From: an uncultured Planktomarina sp.
Lineage (GTDB): Bacteria > Pseudomonadota > Alphaproteobacteria > Rhodobacterales > Rhodobacteraceae
Assembly (NCBI GenBank): GCA_943788425.1
Contig: CALSQF010000011.1
Coordinates: 1-64,000, forward strand
Direction of reading: 5' to 3'
Length of the DNA stretch: 64,000 nucleotides
Below the pieces are notes generated by a model. The model saw only the letters and a program-made list of their open reading frames with translations, had not been told where the DNA came from and did no database searches. Below are positions 8,854-18,968 of this stretch, piece after piece; the first letter of the stretch is position 1; the number at the start of each line of letters is the position of its first letter. The translations under genes were made by a program, and so were the position numbers.

Positions 8854-8943
8854 TGGCGGAGGAACAGGGATTCGAACCCTGGGAGGACTTTCACCCTCGT
8901 CGGTTTTCAAGACCGGTGCATTCGACCACTCTGCCACTCCTCC
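8854..8943 (-). tRNA. tRNA-Ser (anticodon UGA)
   Basis: 90 nt including an encoded CCA. The acceptor stem GGAGGAG pairs with the 3' TTCCTCC. The T arm (GGTTCGAATCC type) is clear, and the long variable arm is typical of class II serine tRNAs. The anticodon loop CTTGAAA gives anticodon TGA, reading UCA/UCG. A tandem 12-bp repeat and AT-rich DNA lie just beyond its 3' end, a common integration position. Confidence 0.95.
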
Positions 8944-9205
8944 GACAGAGCTTACTTAATAGCGAGAAATTGATTCAGCAAGAGCAAGAATGCGTCAGAG
9001 GCGCAAGAAATTGCCTTTGAGCGATGATCGACAATACTGGGCTTTCCACCTGTGGGGCGATCGGGTTACTCTGAGCCGTGACCGGGCAGGCGTTTTGATC
9101 AAGACAGGCGCGGGTTTTGGGTGATCGGTCTCAATGGGCCGGCAATGAATTTTGCGGCAGTCTGGGTCGAGCAGTACCGAAGGCAAATATTACAAGGAGT
9201 GGATC
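8944..9205. other. Intergenic spacer upstream of dacC-like gene
   Basis: 262 bp between the tRNA-Ser and the carboxypeptidase. I see no gene. A strong AAGGAG site at its end defines the start of the next gene. Confidence 0.4.
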
Positions 9206-10372
9206 ATGCCTAAATCTTTCGGACCAACCATGATTTTAGCCATTCTTTGCGCGTGGATCAGTGGGGCCGCCTCGGCGTTTGAAACCAAGGCGCAAGCAGC
9301 CTATGTGCTGGATCATGACAGCGGCACCGTCTTGCTAGCCAAGCAGGCGGAGGTGGCCCTGCCTCCGGCCTCAATGTCGAAATTGATGACGCTCTTTTTG
9401 GCCTTCGAAGCGCTCCGGGATGGACGCCTGCGCTGGGATGAGCGGTTGCCGGTCTCCACCCATGCCATGAGCTATGGCGGATCCACCATGTTTTTGGACA
9501 CCACGGACCGGAGCACCGTCGAGGATCTCATTCGCGGTATTATCGTTTTATCCGGCAATGACGCCTGCGTTGTCATTGCTGAAGCCTTGTCTTTGGATGG
9601 CACCGAAGCTGGCTTTGCTGCGATGATGACCGATCGTGCCAAAGATCTCGGCATGGAAAAATCTGTCTTTTCCAATTCCAACGGCTGGCCCGATATTAAT
9701 CACCGCATGTCGATGAAAGATTTGGCCATTCTGGCGCAGCATTTGATCACGGAGTTCCCTGAGCAATACAAGATGTTTTCAGAAACCGAATTTCTGTTTG
9801 ATGGCCGCGCGCCCAGCAACACGCGCAACCGCAATCCTTTGTTGACACTTGGAATAGGCGCAGATGGCCTGAAGACCGGTCACACGACGGAGGCCGGTTA
9901 TGGTTTGACCGGATCTGCGCAACAAGGCGATCGGCGGGTCATTTTCGTTTTAACCGGTCTGCAAAATCCGCAGGAGCGGGCTGAAGAGGCCGAACGCATC
10001 GTCACTTGGGCCTTTCGGCAGTTCACCTCCAAAACACTCAGCCAGCCGGGCGAAGCTTTGGCTCAAGCCGCGGTTTGGATGGGTAGCAGCCGCGACGTCG
10101 GCCTGGCACTTGATGGCGCTCCTAAAATCCTGATCCCTGTCACAGGTGGTCAGGAAATCTCCTCAAAAATTGTCTATGACGGACCGTTACAAGCTCCGAT
10201 CTCCAAGGGTGATCAGGTTGCCGAGCTTGTCATTTCTGTACCGGGCCTGCCCGAGACCCGCCTGCCACTGATCGCGGTACAAAGCGTTACACGTGGCGGA
10301 TTTTTACCGCGCTTGCGCACAGCGGCACTCGTGCTGTTGCGTAAAGTAAATGGGGGCCTGTCCGGCATATAG
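9206..10372 (+). CDS. D-alanyl-D-alanine carboxypeptidase (PBP5/6 family)
   Basis: 388 residues from the ATG at 9206, set by AAGGAG upstream; it opens with a signal peptide (cut after SGAASA, about residue 24). Catalytic motifs are SMSK at 56-59, SGN at 116-118 and KTG at 223-225, followed by a PBP5 C-terminal domain. The extreme C-terminus may be amphipathic and anchor it to the inner membrane. It trims the terminal D-Ala from peptidoglycan pentapeptides. The next start codon abuts its stop (TAG|ATG), so it heads an operon with tmk, holB, tatD and others. Confidence 0.93.
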   Translation: MPKSFGPTMILAILCAWISGAASAFETKAQAAYVLDHDSGTVLLAKQAEVALPPASMSKLMTLFLAFEALRDGRLRWDERLPVSTHAMSYGGSTMFLDTTDRSTVEDLIRGIIVLSGNDACVVIAEALSLDGTEAGFAAMMTDRAKDLGMEKSVFSNSNGWPDINHRMSMKDLAILAQHLITEFPEQYKMFSETEFLFDGRAPSNTRNRNPLLTLGIGADGLKTGHTTEAGYGLTGSAQQGDRRVIFVLTGLQNPQERAEEAERIVTWAFRQFTSKTLSQPGEALAQAAVWMGSSRDVGLALDGAPKILIPVTGGQEISSKIVYDGPLQAPISKGDQVAELVISVPGLPETRLPLIAVQSVTRGGFLPRLRTAALVLLRKVNGGLSGI

Positions 10373-10987
10373 ATGACTGACGCAAAATTTTTATCCTTTG
10401 AGGGCATAGACGGCTGTGGGAAGTCCACCCAAGCCAAGCGGCTTGCCAGCCATCTCACCGCTGCGGGTCAAGAGGTTGTGCTCACCCGTGAACCGGGGGG
10501 CAGTCCGGGCGCGGAAGCCATACGCCGGCTTTTGCTGACCGGCGCCACCGACAAATGGAGTGCTGAGACCGAACTGTTATTGTTCACCGCCGCCCGGCGC
10601 GATCACCTTGAGCGCACCATCACCCCAGCCCTATCCGCGGGTAAAATCGTCGTCTGTGACCGTTTTGCCGACAGCACCCGTGTCTATCAAGGGGCCACCC
10701 GCGGGGATCTGCGCGGTAAGGTCGATAAGCTGCACACCGCGATGATTGGCCGCGAACCAGACCTGACGCTGATCATTGATGTTGATCCTGAAGTGGCTCT
10801 TGCACGCGGATTGGCGCGCAACTCCGGCGAAGATCGCTTTGAAGATTTCGGCCTGCCGTTCCAACAAAAACTGCGGACGGGCTTTTTAGCCCTTGCGGCG
10901 CAATATCCGCAACGGTGCCGCATCATAGATGGAAATCGCACCCTAGAGGCGATTTTTGCGGATGTATTGGCACTGGCGACGTCATGA
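10373..10987 (+). CDS. tmk: Thymidylate kinase
   Basis: 204 residues. The P-loop is at residues 11-19 (FEGIDGCGKST), the DR(F/Y) motif is CDRFADSTRVYQG, and a LID region is present. It phosphorylates dTMP to dTDP with ATP for DNA synthesis. It starts directly at the previous stop and its own stop overlaps the holB start (ATGA), so translation is coupled. Confidence 0.97.
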   Translation: MTDAKFLSFEGIDGCGKSTQAKRLASHLTAAGQEVVLTREPGGSPGAEAIRRLLLTGATDKWSAETELLLFTAARRDHLERTITPALSAGKIVVCDRFADSTRVYQGATRGDLRGKVDKLHTAMIGREPDLTLIIDVDPEVALARGLARNSGEDRFEDFGLPFQQKLRTGFLALAAQYPQRCRIIDGNRTLEAIFADVLALATS

Positions 10988-12108
10988 GTGATTTGCCACA
11001 AGCCGATCGCATTGCCGGCCTGCCTCACCCGTGTGAAACCGAACATTTATTCGGACATGATGCCGCTTGCGCGCAGGTATTGGAGGCCTTCAATGGTGAC
11101 CGGATGCATCATGCTTGGATGTTGACAGGTCCCAAGGGAATTGGCAAAGCCAGCCTTGCCTATCAAATAGCGCGATTTTTACTCGCCGCCGAACCACCCG
11201 GAGACGGCCTCTTTGGCACACCGCCGCCAGCAACAAGCTTGTTCGTGCCCGCCGATCACCCTTTAGCGACCCGCATAAGAGCCGGATCAGAACCTGGCCT
11301 ATGTATCTTACGCCGGCCAGTGGATTACAAAAACGGCAAGCTCAAGACAGTGATCCCAGTGGATACAGTGCGCGAATTGCGCCGGTTCTTCAGTCTCTCG
11401 GCCGGTGGCAACGGTCGACGCGTGGTCATTGTCGACTGTATTGATGACATGAATGCCAATGCGGCCAATGCGTTGCTCAAAGTTCTGGAAGAGCCACCGC
11501 AAGAGGCAGTTTTGTTGTTGGTGACCCATCAACCAGGCCGAATTTTGCCCACCATTCGTTCGCGCTGCCGCACTCTGGCCTGCGCGCCACTGTCGCCAGA
11601 AGATTTACAACGCGCCTTTGCACAGGCCTTGCCAGGACGAGCGTTTGATCCAGGCTTAATCGCACTTGCGGCAGGCTCTGTCGGACAAGCCGCAGAGCTG
11701 TCGCTTACAGGTGGCGCCGAAACCTACCGGGCGATTGTCAGCCTCAGCCAAGGCTTGCCTCAGTTGGATCGCAGCGCGTTGCTAAAATTGGCCAATTCTT
11801 CAGGCCGTACCAATGATGGGAAATTGGAACAGCTTCTCAATTTGCTAGATCTATTCCTCGCCCGTCTGGCGCGGGCCGGTGTAAGTCTACCCGGCCAAGA
11901 GGCAGCAAGCGGCGAGGCGCAGGTCTTCGCGCGACTCTGCCCCGGACCCGCGGCCGCCCGCATTTGGGCCGATGCCCAGCTCGAGCTTAGTCAAAGGGCC
12001 CAGCAGGGAAAAACGGCAAACCTTGACCCCAGTTCGCTGATCTTAGATATGGGATTGAAGATAGAAGAAACCGCGTCGAAAATTTTGCGCGAGAAAGGTC
12101 TTTCGTGA
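10984..12108 (+). CDS. holB: DNA polymerase III subunit delta'
   Basis: 374 residues from the ATG at 10984, which overlaps the tmk stop. A degenerate AAA+ P-loop is seen in LTGPKGIGKASLAYQIARF, followed by the sensor-like VLEEPPQEAVLLLVTHQPG and IRSRCRTLACAPLS, all typical of delta' in the clamp loader. The tmk-holB-tatD order is widely conserved in alphaproteobacteria. It ends with a GTGA overlap with tatD. Confidence 0.95.
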   Translation: MSDLPQADRIAGLPHPCETEHLFGHDAACAQVLEAFNGDRMHHAWMLTGPKGIGKASLAYQIARFLLAAEPPGDGLFGTPPPATSLFVPADHPLATRIRAGSEPGLCILRRPVDYKNGKLKTVIPVDTVRELRRFFSLSAGGNGRRVVIVDCIDDMNANAANALLKVLEEPPQEAVLLLVTHQPGRILPTIRSRCRTLACAPLSPEDLQRAFAQALPGRAFDPGLIALAAGSVGQAAELSLTGGAETYRAIVSLSQGLPQLDRSALLKLANSSGRTNDGKLEQLLNLLDLFLARLARAGVSLPGQEAASGEAQVFARLCPGPAAARIWADAQLELSQRAQQGKTANLDPSSLILDMGLKIEETASKILREKGLS

Positions 12109-12893
12109 TCAATGCGCCAAAACTGACCGACAGCCATTGCCATCTTGATTTTCCAGATTTTGAGGGCGAGCTGGACCAGATAATAGCACGAGCAGCCGAG
12201 GCCGGCGTGCACCGCATGGTGACGATTTGCACACGCCTGCGCCAAGAGCCGCAAGTGCGCGCTATCGCCGAAATGCAAGCGCCAGTCTTCTATGCGGCCG
12301 GCACCCATCCGATGAATGCAGACAAAGAACCCTTGGCAAAAGCCGAAGAGTTGCTCGCTCTGGCGGCACATCCGAAGTTTGTCGCCATCGGTGAAACCGG
12401 GCTGGATTACCACTATACTGCCGAGAGTGCCGACATCCAGAAGCAATCTCTGTGCGCTCATATTGAAGCCGCTCAAAAAAGTAACCTGCCCCTGATTATT
12501 CATGCGCGCGCCGCCGATGAGGATATGGCTGACATTTTGAAGTCCGAATATCGCAATGCGCCCTTTAGCTGCGTCATGCATTGTTTCAGCTCGTCACCTG
12601 AGCTTGGGCGCACCGCTCTGGATTTGGGATTTTACCTCTCCATGTCGGGCATAGCCACATTCCCAAAATCTCAAGAGGTACGCGATATCTTCGCCTCCAC
12701 CCCATTGGACCGAATTTTGGTGGAAACCGACGCCCCCTATCTCGCCCCGCCGCCCTATCGCGGCAAGCGCAATGAACCGGCCTATACCGCCTTTACCGCC
12801 CAGGTCGGTGCCGATGTCTTCGGCATGGCTGTGTCGGAATTTGCCGCCCAAACGGAGGCCAATTTCGAACGTCTCTTTTGGAAAGCCGCATGA
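12105..12893 (+). CDS. TatD-family metal-dependent DNase/hydrolase
   Basis: 262 residues, with a GTG start that overlaps the holB stop. Metal ligands are visible: the N-terminal DSHCHLDF (HxH), GETGLDYHY, the HARAADEDM histidine, MHCFSSSPE, and the C-terminal ETDAPYLAP aspartate. The length and the PPPYRGKRNEP motif match TatD/YcfH. It is probably a 3'-5' exonuclease or deoxyribonuclease in repair or turnover; the exact substrate in this operon is unproven. Confidence 0.93.
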   Translation: MINAPKLTDSHCHLDFPDFEGELDQIIARAAEAGVHRMVTICTRLRQEPQVRAIAEMQAPVFYAAGTHPMNADKEPLAKAEELLALAAHPKFVAIGETGLDYHYTAESADIQKQSLCAHIEAAQKSNLPLIIHARAADEDMADILKSEYRNAPFSCVMHCFSSSPELGRTALDLGFYLSMSGIATFPKSQEVRDIFASTPLDRILVETDAPYLAPPPYRGKRNEPAYTAFTAQVGADVFGMAVSEFAAQTEANFERLFWKAA

Positions 12894-13678
12894 CGCGCCG
12901 GGTCACAATATTGGGGTGCGGCTCTTCGGGCGGCGTGCCGCGTTTGGGCGACAATTGGGGCGCTTGTGATCCGAACAATCCCAAAAATCGCCGGCAACGT
13001 TGCTCCATTTTGGTTGAGCAATCCGGTCCAGACGGCACAACGCGCGCGCTCATCGACAGCTCGCCCGATTTGCGTACACAATTGCTAACCTCCCAGGTGG
13101 GCCGGTTAGACGCCGTGGTTTACACCCATGCCCATGCGGATCACGTACACGGGCTGGACGATCTGCGGATGATCGTGATCAATATGCGCAGGCGCTTACC
13201 AGTTTGGGCAGATCGGCCAACAAAATCCGATCTGTTGTCACGATTTTCCTATGCGTTTGAAACGCCTGAGGGCTCAAGCTACCCGCCCATCTTGGAGATG
13301 AATGACATCACTGGCCCCTTTGCCATCACTGGTGCCGGTGGCGCGCTAGACTTCACCCCCTTTGAAGTGGCCCATGGCACAATCAACGCGCTGGGGTTTC
13401 GCATCGGCGATATGGCCTATTTGCCTGATGTGTCCGATATCCCCAAAGATGCCTGGTCGCATTTGCAGGATCTTGACCTATGGATTGTGGATGCGCTGCG
13501 CTATGATCCTCATCCCTCTCACACTCATTTGGAAAAAACCCTAAAGTGGATTGCGCAGGTGCAGCCTAAACGCGCCATATTAACCAACATGCATGTGGAT
13601 TTAGACTATGCGACTTTGCAAGCCGAATTGCCCAATGATGTGGCACCAGCCTTCGATATGATGACTGAATTGTTCTAA
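12890..13678 (+). CDS. MBL-fold metallo-hydrolase (PhnP/RNase Z-like)
   Basis: 262 residues from the ATG at 12890 (ATGA overlap with tatD). It has the metallo-beta-lactamase motif THAHADHVHGLDD and further histidines (VAHGT, HTHLEKT, TNMHVDLDY). The N-terminal LGCGSSGGVPRLG is characteristic of the PhnP-like group, which includes cyclic phosphodiesterases. No phn genes are nearby, so the substrate is unclear; its fixed place after tatD suggests nucleic-acid or nucleotide processing. Confidence 0.9.
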   Translation: MTRRVTILGCGSSGGVPRLGDNWGACDPNNPKNRRQRCSILVEQSGPDGTTRALIDSSPDLRTQLLTSQVGRLDAVVYTHAHADHVHGLDDLRMIVINMRRRLPVWADRPTKSDLLSRFSYAFETPEGSSYPPILEMNDITGPFAITGAGGALDFTPFEVAHGTINALGFRIGDMAYLPDVSDIPKDAWSHLQDLDLWIVDALRYDPHPSHTHLEKTLKWIAQVQPKRAILTNMHVDLDYATLQAELPNDVAPAFDMMTELF

Positions 13679-13679
13679 C

Positions 13680-14609
13680 ATGAGCATCCTGCTCCAAGTG
13701 ATCCTTCCGGTGTTTTTCGTGGTTGGCTTCGGATATATTGCCGTCTGGCGTAAGTGGTTCTCTGACGCGGGGGTTGAGGCTTTGATGGCCTTCACCCAAA
13801 ATTTTGCCATTCCTTGTCTGCTGTTTCGCGCCATTTCGACTTTGGACCTGGGGCAAACCTTCCAGCCGGGGTTGCTGGGCAGTTTTTATATCGGCGCGAT
13901 AGCCGGATTTGGCTTGGGTCTGTTTGGCGCTCGTATCTTGTTTAAGCGCAGTTGGGAAGACAGTGTCGCTATAGGGTTTTGCTGCCTGTTCTCAAATACC
14001 GTGCTCTTGGGACTGCCCATCACAGAGCGGGCCTATGGGACGGAAGCCCTAACAGCCAATTTTGCAATCATCGCTGTCCATGCACCGATCGGATATACGC
14101 TTGGCATCACGGTGATGGAACTGTTTCGTGGGCGCGGCCTGGGCGGCCGTGCATTTCTGCGCAAAATATTGATATCAGTATTTAAAAACGCGCTGGTGAT
14201 CGCCTTGAGCCTTGGTTTTGCGATCAACTTATCGGGATTTATTTTACCACAGATCATCACCGATGGTGTTGATCTTTTGTCCCAAGCTGCCTTGCCGGTG
14301 GCTCTGTTTGGCTTGGGCGGTGTTTTGGTGCGATACCGGCCAGAGGGCGATATTCGGGTGATCTTATATATTTGCGCGATTTCGCTTTTGGTTCATCCTG
14401 CGCTGGTTTGGATAACAGGAAGCTATTTCAATCTCTCCACCAGTAATTTTCGCAGTGCGGTCCTGACAGCTGCCATGGCACCCGGGGTCAATGCCTATAT
14501 TTTCGCGCAAATGTACGGGCGCGCACAGCGGGTCGCAGCTTCCGCCGTCTTGATCAGCACCGGTCTCACAATTTTCACCGCAAGCCTCTGGCTCTACGCC
14601 CTGGGGTAG
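13680..14609 (+). CDS. AEC-family transporter (auxin efflux carrier type)
   Basis: 309 residues, highly hydrophobic with about ten helices arranged as two repeats, and the family's MAPGVNAYIFAQMYG near the C-terminus. It starts one base after the MBL gene stop, so it is the last gene of this operon. Bacterial members export or import small organic acids such as malonate or malate; the substrate cannot be read from the sequence. Confidence 0.88.
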   Translation: MSILLQVILPVFFVVGFGYIAVWRKWFSDAGVEALMAFTQNFAIPCLLFRAISTLDLGQTFQPGLLGSFYIGAIAGFGLGLFGARILFKRSWEDSVAIGFCCLFSNTVLLGLPITERAYGTEALTANFAIIAVHAPIGYTLGITVMELFRGRGLGGRAFLRKILISVFKNALVIALSLGFAINLSGFILPQIITDGVDLLSQAALPVALFGLGGVLVRYRPEGDIRVILYICAISLLVHPALVWITGSYFNLSTSNFRSAVLTAAMAPGVNAYIFAQMYGRAQRVAASAVLISTGLTIFTASLWLYALG

Positions 14610-14612
14610 TGC

Positions 14613-15698
14613 TCAAGATTCGGCAAATCTCGAGGCGCGAAAACTCGACAGCAAGGGGCTCGAGCTGCCTTGCAAAATTTCCTGCGCCAACAGCTGACCG
14701 ATCAAAGGACCAAGGGTCACGCCGCTGTGCATAACAGCCAAAAAAACCCCTGGGGCGCCGGGGACCGCGCCCACAACAGGCAGGCCATCCAATGGCACGG
14801 GGCGCTCCCCCAGCTTCACTTCTGCCAGCTGAACATCGGGCTGCCCACGCAATTTTTGGCAAATTCGCGCGATCACAGTGTCCGCAAGTGCGGGCGCATC
14901 CTCAGATGGATCCAAGTCACCGCTGAATATTTCTCCTGCCACAAGACTGCCATCGAGATTTTGTCTAAAATGCACATCAGGCGTCATGAGAATATGATGA
15001 ATGCGCGTCTGCACCGGCCGGGTATGCACGATCATGCCACGTTTATTGTCCATAGGCAAAGCCCAGCCAACACCGGCCAGACCACGGTAGGCCGCGGCAC
15101 CTGTAGCCAAAATCACAAAATCACAGGGCAAATCTCCAGCTGATGTCTGCACAATATGGCCACCGCCAGAACTGGGGTGCACAGCCTTGACGGTCTGTTT
15201 GGGGCAAAGCCTCCCGCCGCGCTGCGCCACATGCGCCAGAAGGGACTGCGCCACAGATTGAGCCTGTGCGGCCCCTTCCATGGGCGTGAACAGCGCATGA
15301 GCTGGACACTGACGCAGATTGGGCTCAAGCGCCGCGATCTCATCGTGATCAAGCCGCCGGGCCCCATAGCCCCGCGCAGTCAGACTGGCAAATTGCGCCT
15401 CAAAATCTTGCCCCACATCTTCCCACCAAAGCGTGCCTGGCCAGCTGACATGGGCCTGTAATTCTAACCTCTGCCCCAAGCCTCGAAAGGTCTCTAGGGC
15501 CGCGTTGCGCAGATCGAAATAGGCTTGGTTTTCGGCAAAACTGGCATTGATCCAGCCAAAAGAATTGGCACTGGCGACGCCGCCCAAAGGCCCCTGATCC
15601 ACAACAATGACCTCAGCACCGAGATCTTGGCAGGCCAAAGCCGTGCTGGCGCCAATGATTCCAGATCCCACGATCACAACTTTTGCAGCTGCCGTCAT
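14613..15698 (-). CDS. FAD-dependent amino acid oxidoreductase (DadA/DAO family)
   Basis: 361 residues. An N-terminal dinucleotide-binding motif (IVGSGIIGASTALACQDLGA) binds FAD, followed by a DAO fold; a second conserved region (GERPVPLDGLPVVGAVPG, then MHSGVTLGP) closes the FAD site. The family oxidatively deaminates D-amino acids or N-methyl amino acids. It is convergent with the AEC gene (3 bp apart) and not clearly part of an operon. Confidence 0.85.
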   Translation of the reverse strand: MTAAAKVVIVGSGIIGASTALACQDLGAEVIVVDQGPLGGVASANSFGWINASFAENQAYFDLRNAALETFRGLGQRLELQAHVSWPGTLWWEDVGQDFEAQFASLTARGYGARRLDHDEIAALEPNLRQCPAHALFTPMEGAAQAQSVAQSLLAHVAQRGGRLCPKQTVKAVHPSSGGGHIVQTSAGDLPCDFVILATGAAAYRGLAGVGWALPMDNKRGMIVHTRPVQTRIHHILMTPDVHFRQNLDGSLVAGEIFSGDLDPSEDAPALADTVIARICQKLRGQPDVQLAEVKLGERPVPLDGLPVVGAVPGAPGVFLAVMHSGVTLGPLIGQLLAQEILQGSSSPLLSSFRASRFAES

Positions 15699-15885
15699 AT
15701 CATGCCCTTCTCTGCGCTGGCGCCTCCTTGACCAGCCATGACACGTTCGCGCCGCGCGACGGAAGCAATTTTCATCCCCAGCGGGGAAAAATGATCACAG
15801 CGGGGGATTGAATCGGACTTTGCCGACCCGCCCCCTTGTTTCTGCCCCATAGAAGGCCAACTCTAGGGGGCACAAGGAATCAAAT

Positions 15886-18075
15886 ATGCACAATAATTCG
15901 CCCGAACAAATGCCCGTGTTGCAAAACCCCGCTCCGAATATGCGCGACCGGGAAAAGATGGAAGGGGGCAAGGCCTTTCGACTTGAAACCGAGTTCACCG
16001 CCGCAGGCGACCAACCCACCGCGATCAAAGAGCTGGTAGAGGGGATCACCGCGGGAGAGTCCAATCAAGTTTTGCTCGGGGCCACGGGCACGGGCAAGAC
16101 CTTCACCATGGCGCGGATCATACAAGACACCCAGCGCCCGGCGATTATTCTTGCGCCAAACAAAACCCTCGCAGCCCAGCTTTATGGCGAATTCAAAGGG
16201 TTTTTCCCCGATAATGCCGTGGAATATTTCGTCAGCTATTACGACTATTACCAACCAGAAGCCTATGTGGCCCGCTCGGACACCTATATTGAGAAAGAAA
16301 GCCAGATCAACGAGCAGATTGACCGGATGCGTCACTCGGCGACCCGCGCTTTGCTGGAGCGTGATGACGTCATTATCGTGGCTTCTGTGTCCTGCATCTA
16401 TGGCATAGGATCAGTTGAAACCTATGGGGCGATGACTCAAGATTTGCACCGTGGCAATTGCTATGACCAGCGCCAAGTCATTGCCGATCTCATCGCCCAA
16501 CAATATCGCCGCAACGACCAAGCCTTCCAACGCGGCACCTTTCGGGTGCGTGGGGACAGTTTGGAGGTTTGGCCGGCGCATTTGGACGACCGGGCTTGGC
16601 GTTTGAGCTTTTTTGGCGAAGAGCTGGAAACCATTGTTGAGTTTGACCCGCTGACAGGAGCGCGCACTGATACGTTTGAACGGGTGCGAATCTATGCCAA
16701 CAGCCACTATGTGACCCCGCGCCCAACCATGCAGCAGGCTGTGATTGGGATCAAAAAAGAGCTGCGTATGCGGCTTGATCAATTGGTGAGCGAGGGAAAA
16801 TTGCTCGAAGCGCAACGGCTAGAACAGCGCACAAATTTCGATCTGGAAATGCTTGAAGCGACAGGCGTATGCAGCGGAATTGAAAATTATTCGCGCTATC
16901 TCACGGGCCGCGCGCCAGGTGAACCACCCCCCACACTGTTTGAATTCATCCCAGACAATGCGATTGTCTTCGCAGATGAAAGCCATGTCAGCGTGCCGCA
17001 GATTGGCGCGATGTATAAGGGCGACTACCGCCGCAAATTCACCCTTGCCGAACACGGATTCCGATTGCCGTCTTGTATGGACAACCGGCCACTCAAATTC
17101 GAAGAATGGGATGCGATGCGGCCTCAGTCTGTTTTTGTCTCTGCCACACCATCCAAATGGGAGCTGGACCAAGCAGGCGGTGTGTTCACAGAGCAGGTGA
17201 TCCGCCCTACGGGCCTGCTGGATCCGCTGGTCGAAATTCGTCCCGTAGAAACGCAGGTTGATGATCTTACAGATGAAATTCGCAAAGTTACCGCCATGGG
17301 GCAAAGGGTTTTGGCCACAACATTAACCAAACGCATGGCCGAAGATCTCACGGAATATTTGCATGAGCAGGGCATTCGGGTGCGTTACATGCACAGCGAT
17401 ATCGATACGATTGAGCGTATTGAGATACTGCGCGATTTGCGGTTGGGCGCCTTTGATGTGCTGCTAGGCATTAACCTTCTGCGCGAGGGGCTTGATATCC
17501 CTGAGTGCGGTTTGGTTGCGATCCTTGATGCAGATAAGGAGGGCTTTTTACGGTCTGAAACCTCTTTGGTTCAAACCATTGGCCGGGCCGCGCGCAATGC
17601 CGATGGGCGGGTCATCATGTATGCAGATCGCATGACCGGTTCAATGGAACGCGCGATTGGCGAAACCAACCGCAGGCGCGAAAAGCAACATGCCTATAAT
17701 GTGGCCCATGGAATTACCCCTCTGACGGTGAAAAAGAATGTCGAGGATGTTCTGGCCGGTCTTTACAAAGGCGATACCGATATGGCGCGGGTCACGGCAA
17801 AGATTGATCCGGCCTTGCAAGGCGGCAATATTCAAACCGTGCTCGAAGGTCTGCGGCTTGATATGCGTAAAGCGGCAGAGAATTTGGAGTTTGAGGAAGC
17901 CGCTCGGCTGCGCGACGAGGTCAAACGCCTCGAGACAGTTGAGCTGACGATCTCAGATGATCCCCTAGCCCGGCAATATGCGGTCGAAAAAGCAGTTGAA
18001 GACGCCCATAACGCCTCCGGCCGGTCAAAAGGTGGACGCGCAGGTCAAAGGGGCGGCGCCCGGCGGCGCAAATAG
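15886..18075 (+). CDS. uvrB: Excinuclease ABC subunit B
   Basis: 729 residues. Walker A GATGTGKT at 65-72, the beta-hairpin [15 protein letters not shown], the helicase motif VI stretch [13 protein letters not shown] and a C-terminal UVR domain (near residues 650-690) are all present. It verifies lesions and recruits UvrC in nucleotide excision repair. An AAGGA site precedes the ATG. The conserved core starts near residue 30; the first 25 residues are a variable extension. A basic glycine-rich tail ends the protein. Confidence 0.97.
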   Translation: MHNNSPEQMPVLQNPAPNMRDREKMEGGKAFRLETEFTAAGDQPTAIKELVEGITAGESNQVLLGATGTGKTFTMARIIQDTQRPAIILAPNKTLAAQLYGEFKGFFPDNAVEYFVSYYDYYQPEAYVARSDTYIEKESQINEQIDRMRHSATRALLERDDVIIVASVSCIYGIGSVETYGAMTQDLHRGNCYDQRQVIADLIAQQYRRNDQAFQRGTFRVRGDSLEVWPAHLDDRAWRLSFFGEELETIVEFDPLTGARTDTFERVRIYANSHYVTPRPTMQQAVIGIKKELRMRLDQLVSEGKLLEAQRLEQRTNFDLEMLEATGVCSGIENYSRYLTGRAPGEPPPTLFEFIPDNAIVFADESHVSVPQIGAMYKGDYRRKFTLAEHGFRLPSCMDNRPLKFEEWDAMRPQSVFVSATPSKWELDQAGGVFTEQVIRPTGLLDPLVEIRPVETQVDDLTDEIRKVTAMGQRVLATTLTKRMAEDLTEYLHEQGIRVRYMHSDIDTIERIEILRDLRLGAFDVLLGINLLREGLDIPECGLVAILDADKEGFLRSETSLVQTIGRAARNADGRVIMYADRMTGSMERAIGETNRRREKQHAYNVAHGITPLTVKKNVEDVLAGLYKGDTDMARVTAKIDPALQGGNIQTVLEGLRLDMRKAAENLEFEEAARLRDEVKRLETVELTISDDPLARQYAVEKAVEDAHNASGRSKGGRAGQRGGARRRK

Positions 18076-18093
18076 ACAAGACCCCACACAAAA

Positions 18094-18124
18094 AGGGGCA
18101 ATAGGATCTGAGCCCTAGTGCCCC
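18094..18124 (+). terminator. Hairpin between convergent uvrB and beta-helix pseudogene
   Basis: AGGGGCA (18094-18100) with TAGG (18102-18105) pairs with CCTA (18114-18117) and TGCCCC (18119-18124). There is no T run on the plus side, so it is a weak terminator candidate between two convergent genes. Confidence 0.4.
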
Positions 18125-18147
18125 CTAACTTGCGAAGAGCGCCAGAT

Positions 18148-18834
18148 TTAGGTGGGGTTGTCCATCCGCTCGGTGAGGTTGACGCTCCTGCGACAGGCAC
18201 GCGACCAGTTCAGTTTCACCTGACTGCCGCTGCCCCCTTGCTCGGCCTCAGAATGTGGCAATTCGTAGATATTCGCACAGCCTGATTGAATGGCTCCAAC
18301 CGGAACAACCGCCTTGACTGTCCACGCGCGGCCATTGAACGGCAGCGATGGCGCAAAATCGACCGTCCAGGTTTGGGTATCTGAGGCTTGGGTATGCTCC
18401 AAAATGCAGGGATTGTAGATTGGCTCACTGATGGCATTGAACGTGTTGCCTTGCACCACGACATTGCGCGCCTTGCTGTGGTTGAGCGTGGCGAAGGTGC
18501 TGTCCACGGACTCGGCGCGGTCAATTGGCCCGTTGATTGAACGAAAGACATTGCCGGTCATCGTAAGCCCATGCACGAAATGGCCTGGTCCATAAGGTTT
18601 AATCACCAAAAAGCTAAACCAAGAGGTTACATCATCGCGCAGCTTTTGCACGGCTTGCGTCCTGGTCAGCTCCAAGCAGCCAGAAAAGTCTTGATCCGCC
18701 GTCGCGAAGGCGGCGTTGGGCTCAGTGTCATAGTCATCTTGCCCGAGCGTGCCGTCCTAGCTCGACCAATGATGCAATCCAAAAGCAAATTTGAGTGGTG
18801 TAAAGACGATACCATCGGTGATTGTTTTGTTCAT
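18148..18834 (-). pseudogene. Right-handed beta-helix protein (GH28-related) pseudogene
   Basis: The ATG at 18834 is preceded by GAGG and gives MNKTITDGIVFTPLKF; an in-frame TAG at 18759-18757 then stops translation after 25 codons. The same frame continues with LELTRTQAVQKLRDD and passes straight to a C-terminal section with beta-helix features (GLTMTGNVFRSI, NVVVQGNTFNAISEPIYNP). From memory, intact relatives in Rhodobacteraceae are several hundred residues long, so a large central deletion seems to have fused the two ends; the total here is only 229 codons. It is convergent with uvrB. Function of the intact protein is not known to me beyond a carbohydrate-active beta-helix fold. Confidence 0.8.
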
Positions 18835-18968
18835 AAAACCTCTTTTCCAAACGCCGCTCCATGCGTTTGTGTGGTTGATCCGCAACCGCAGCCCCTGCGG
18901 TAGGTGCCGCTCTGCGAAACAGGGGTAAAAGCTCGATGTTAAGAAGGCCTAGCTTTAGCGTACGGTGC

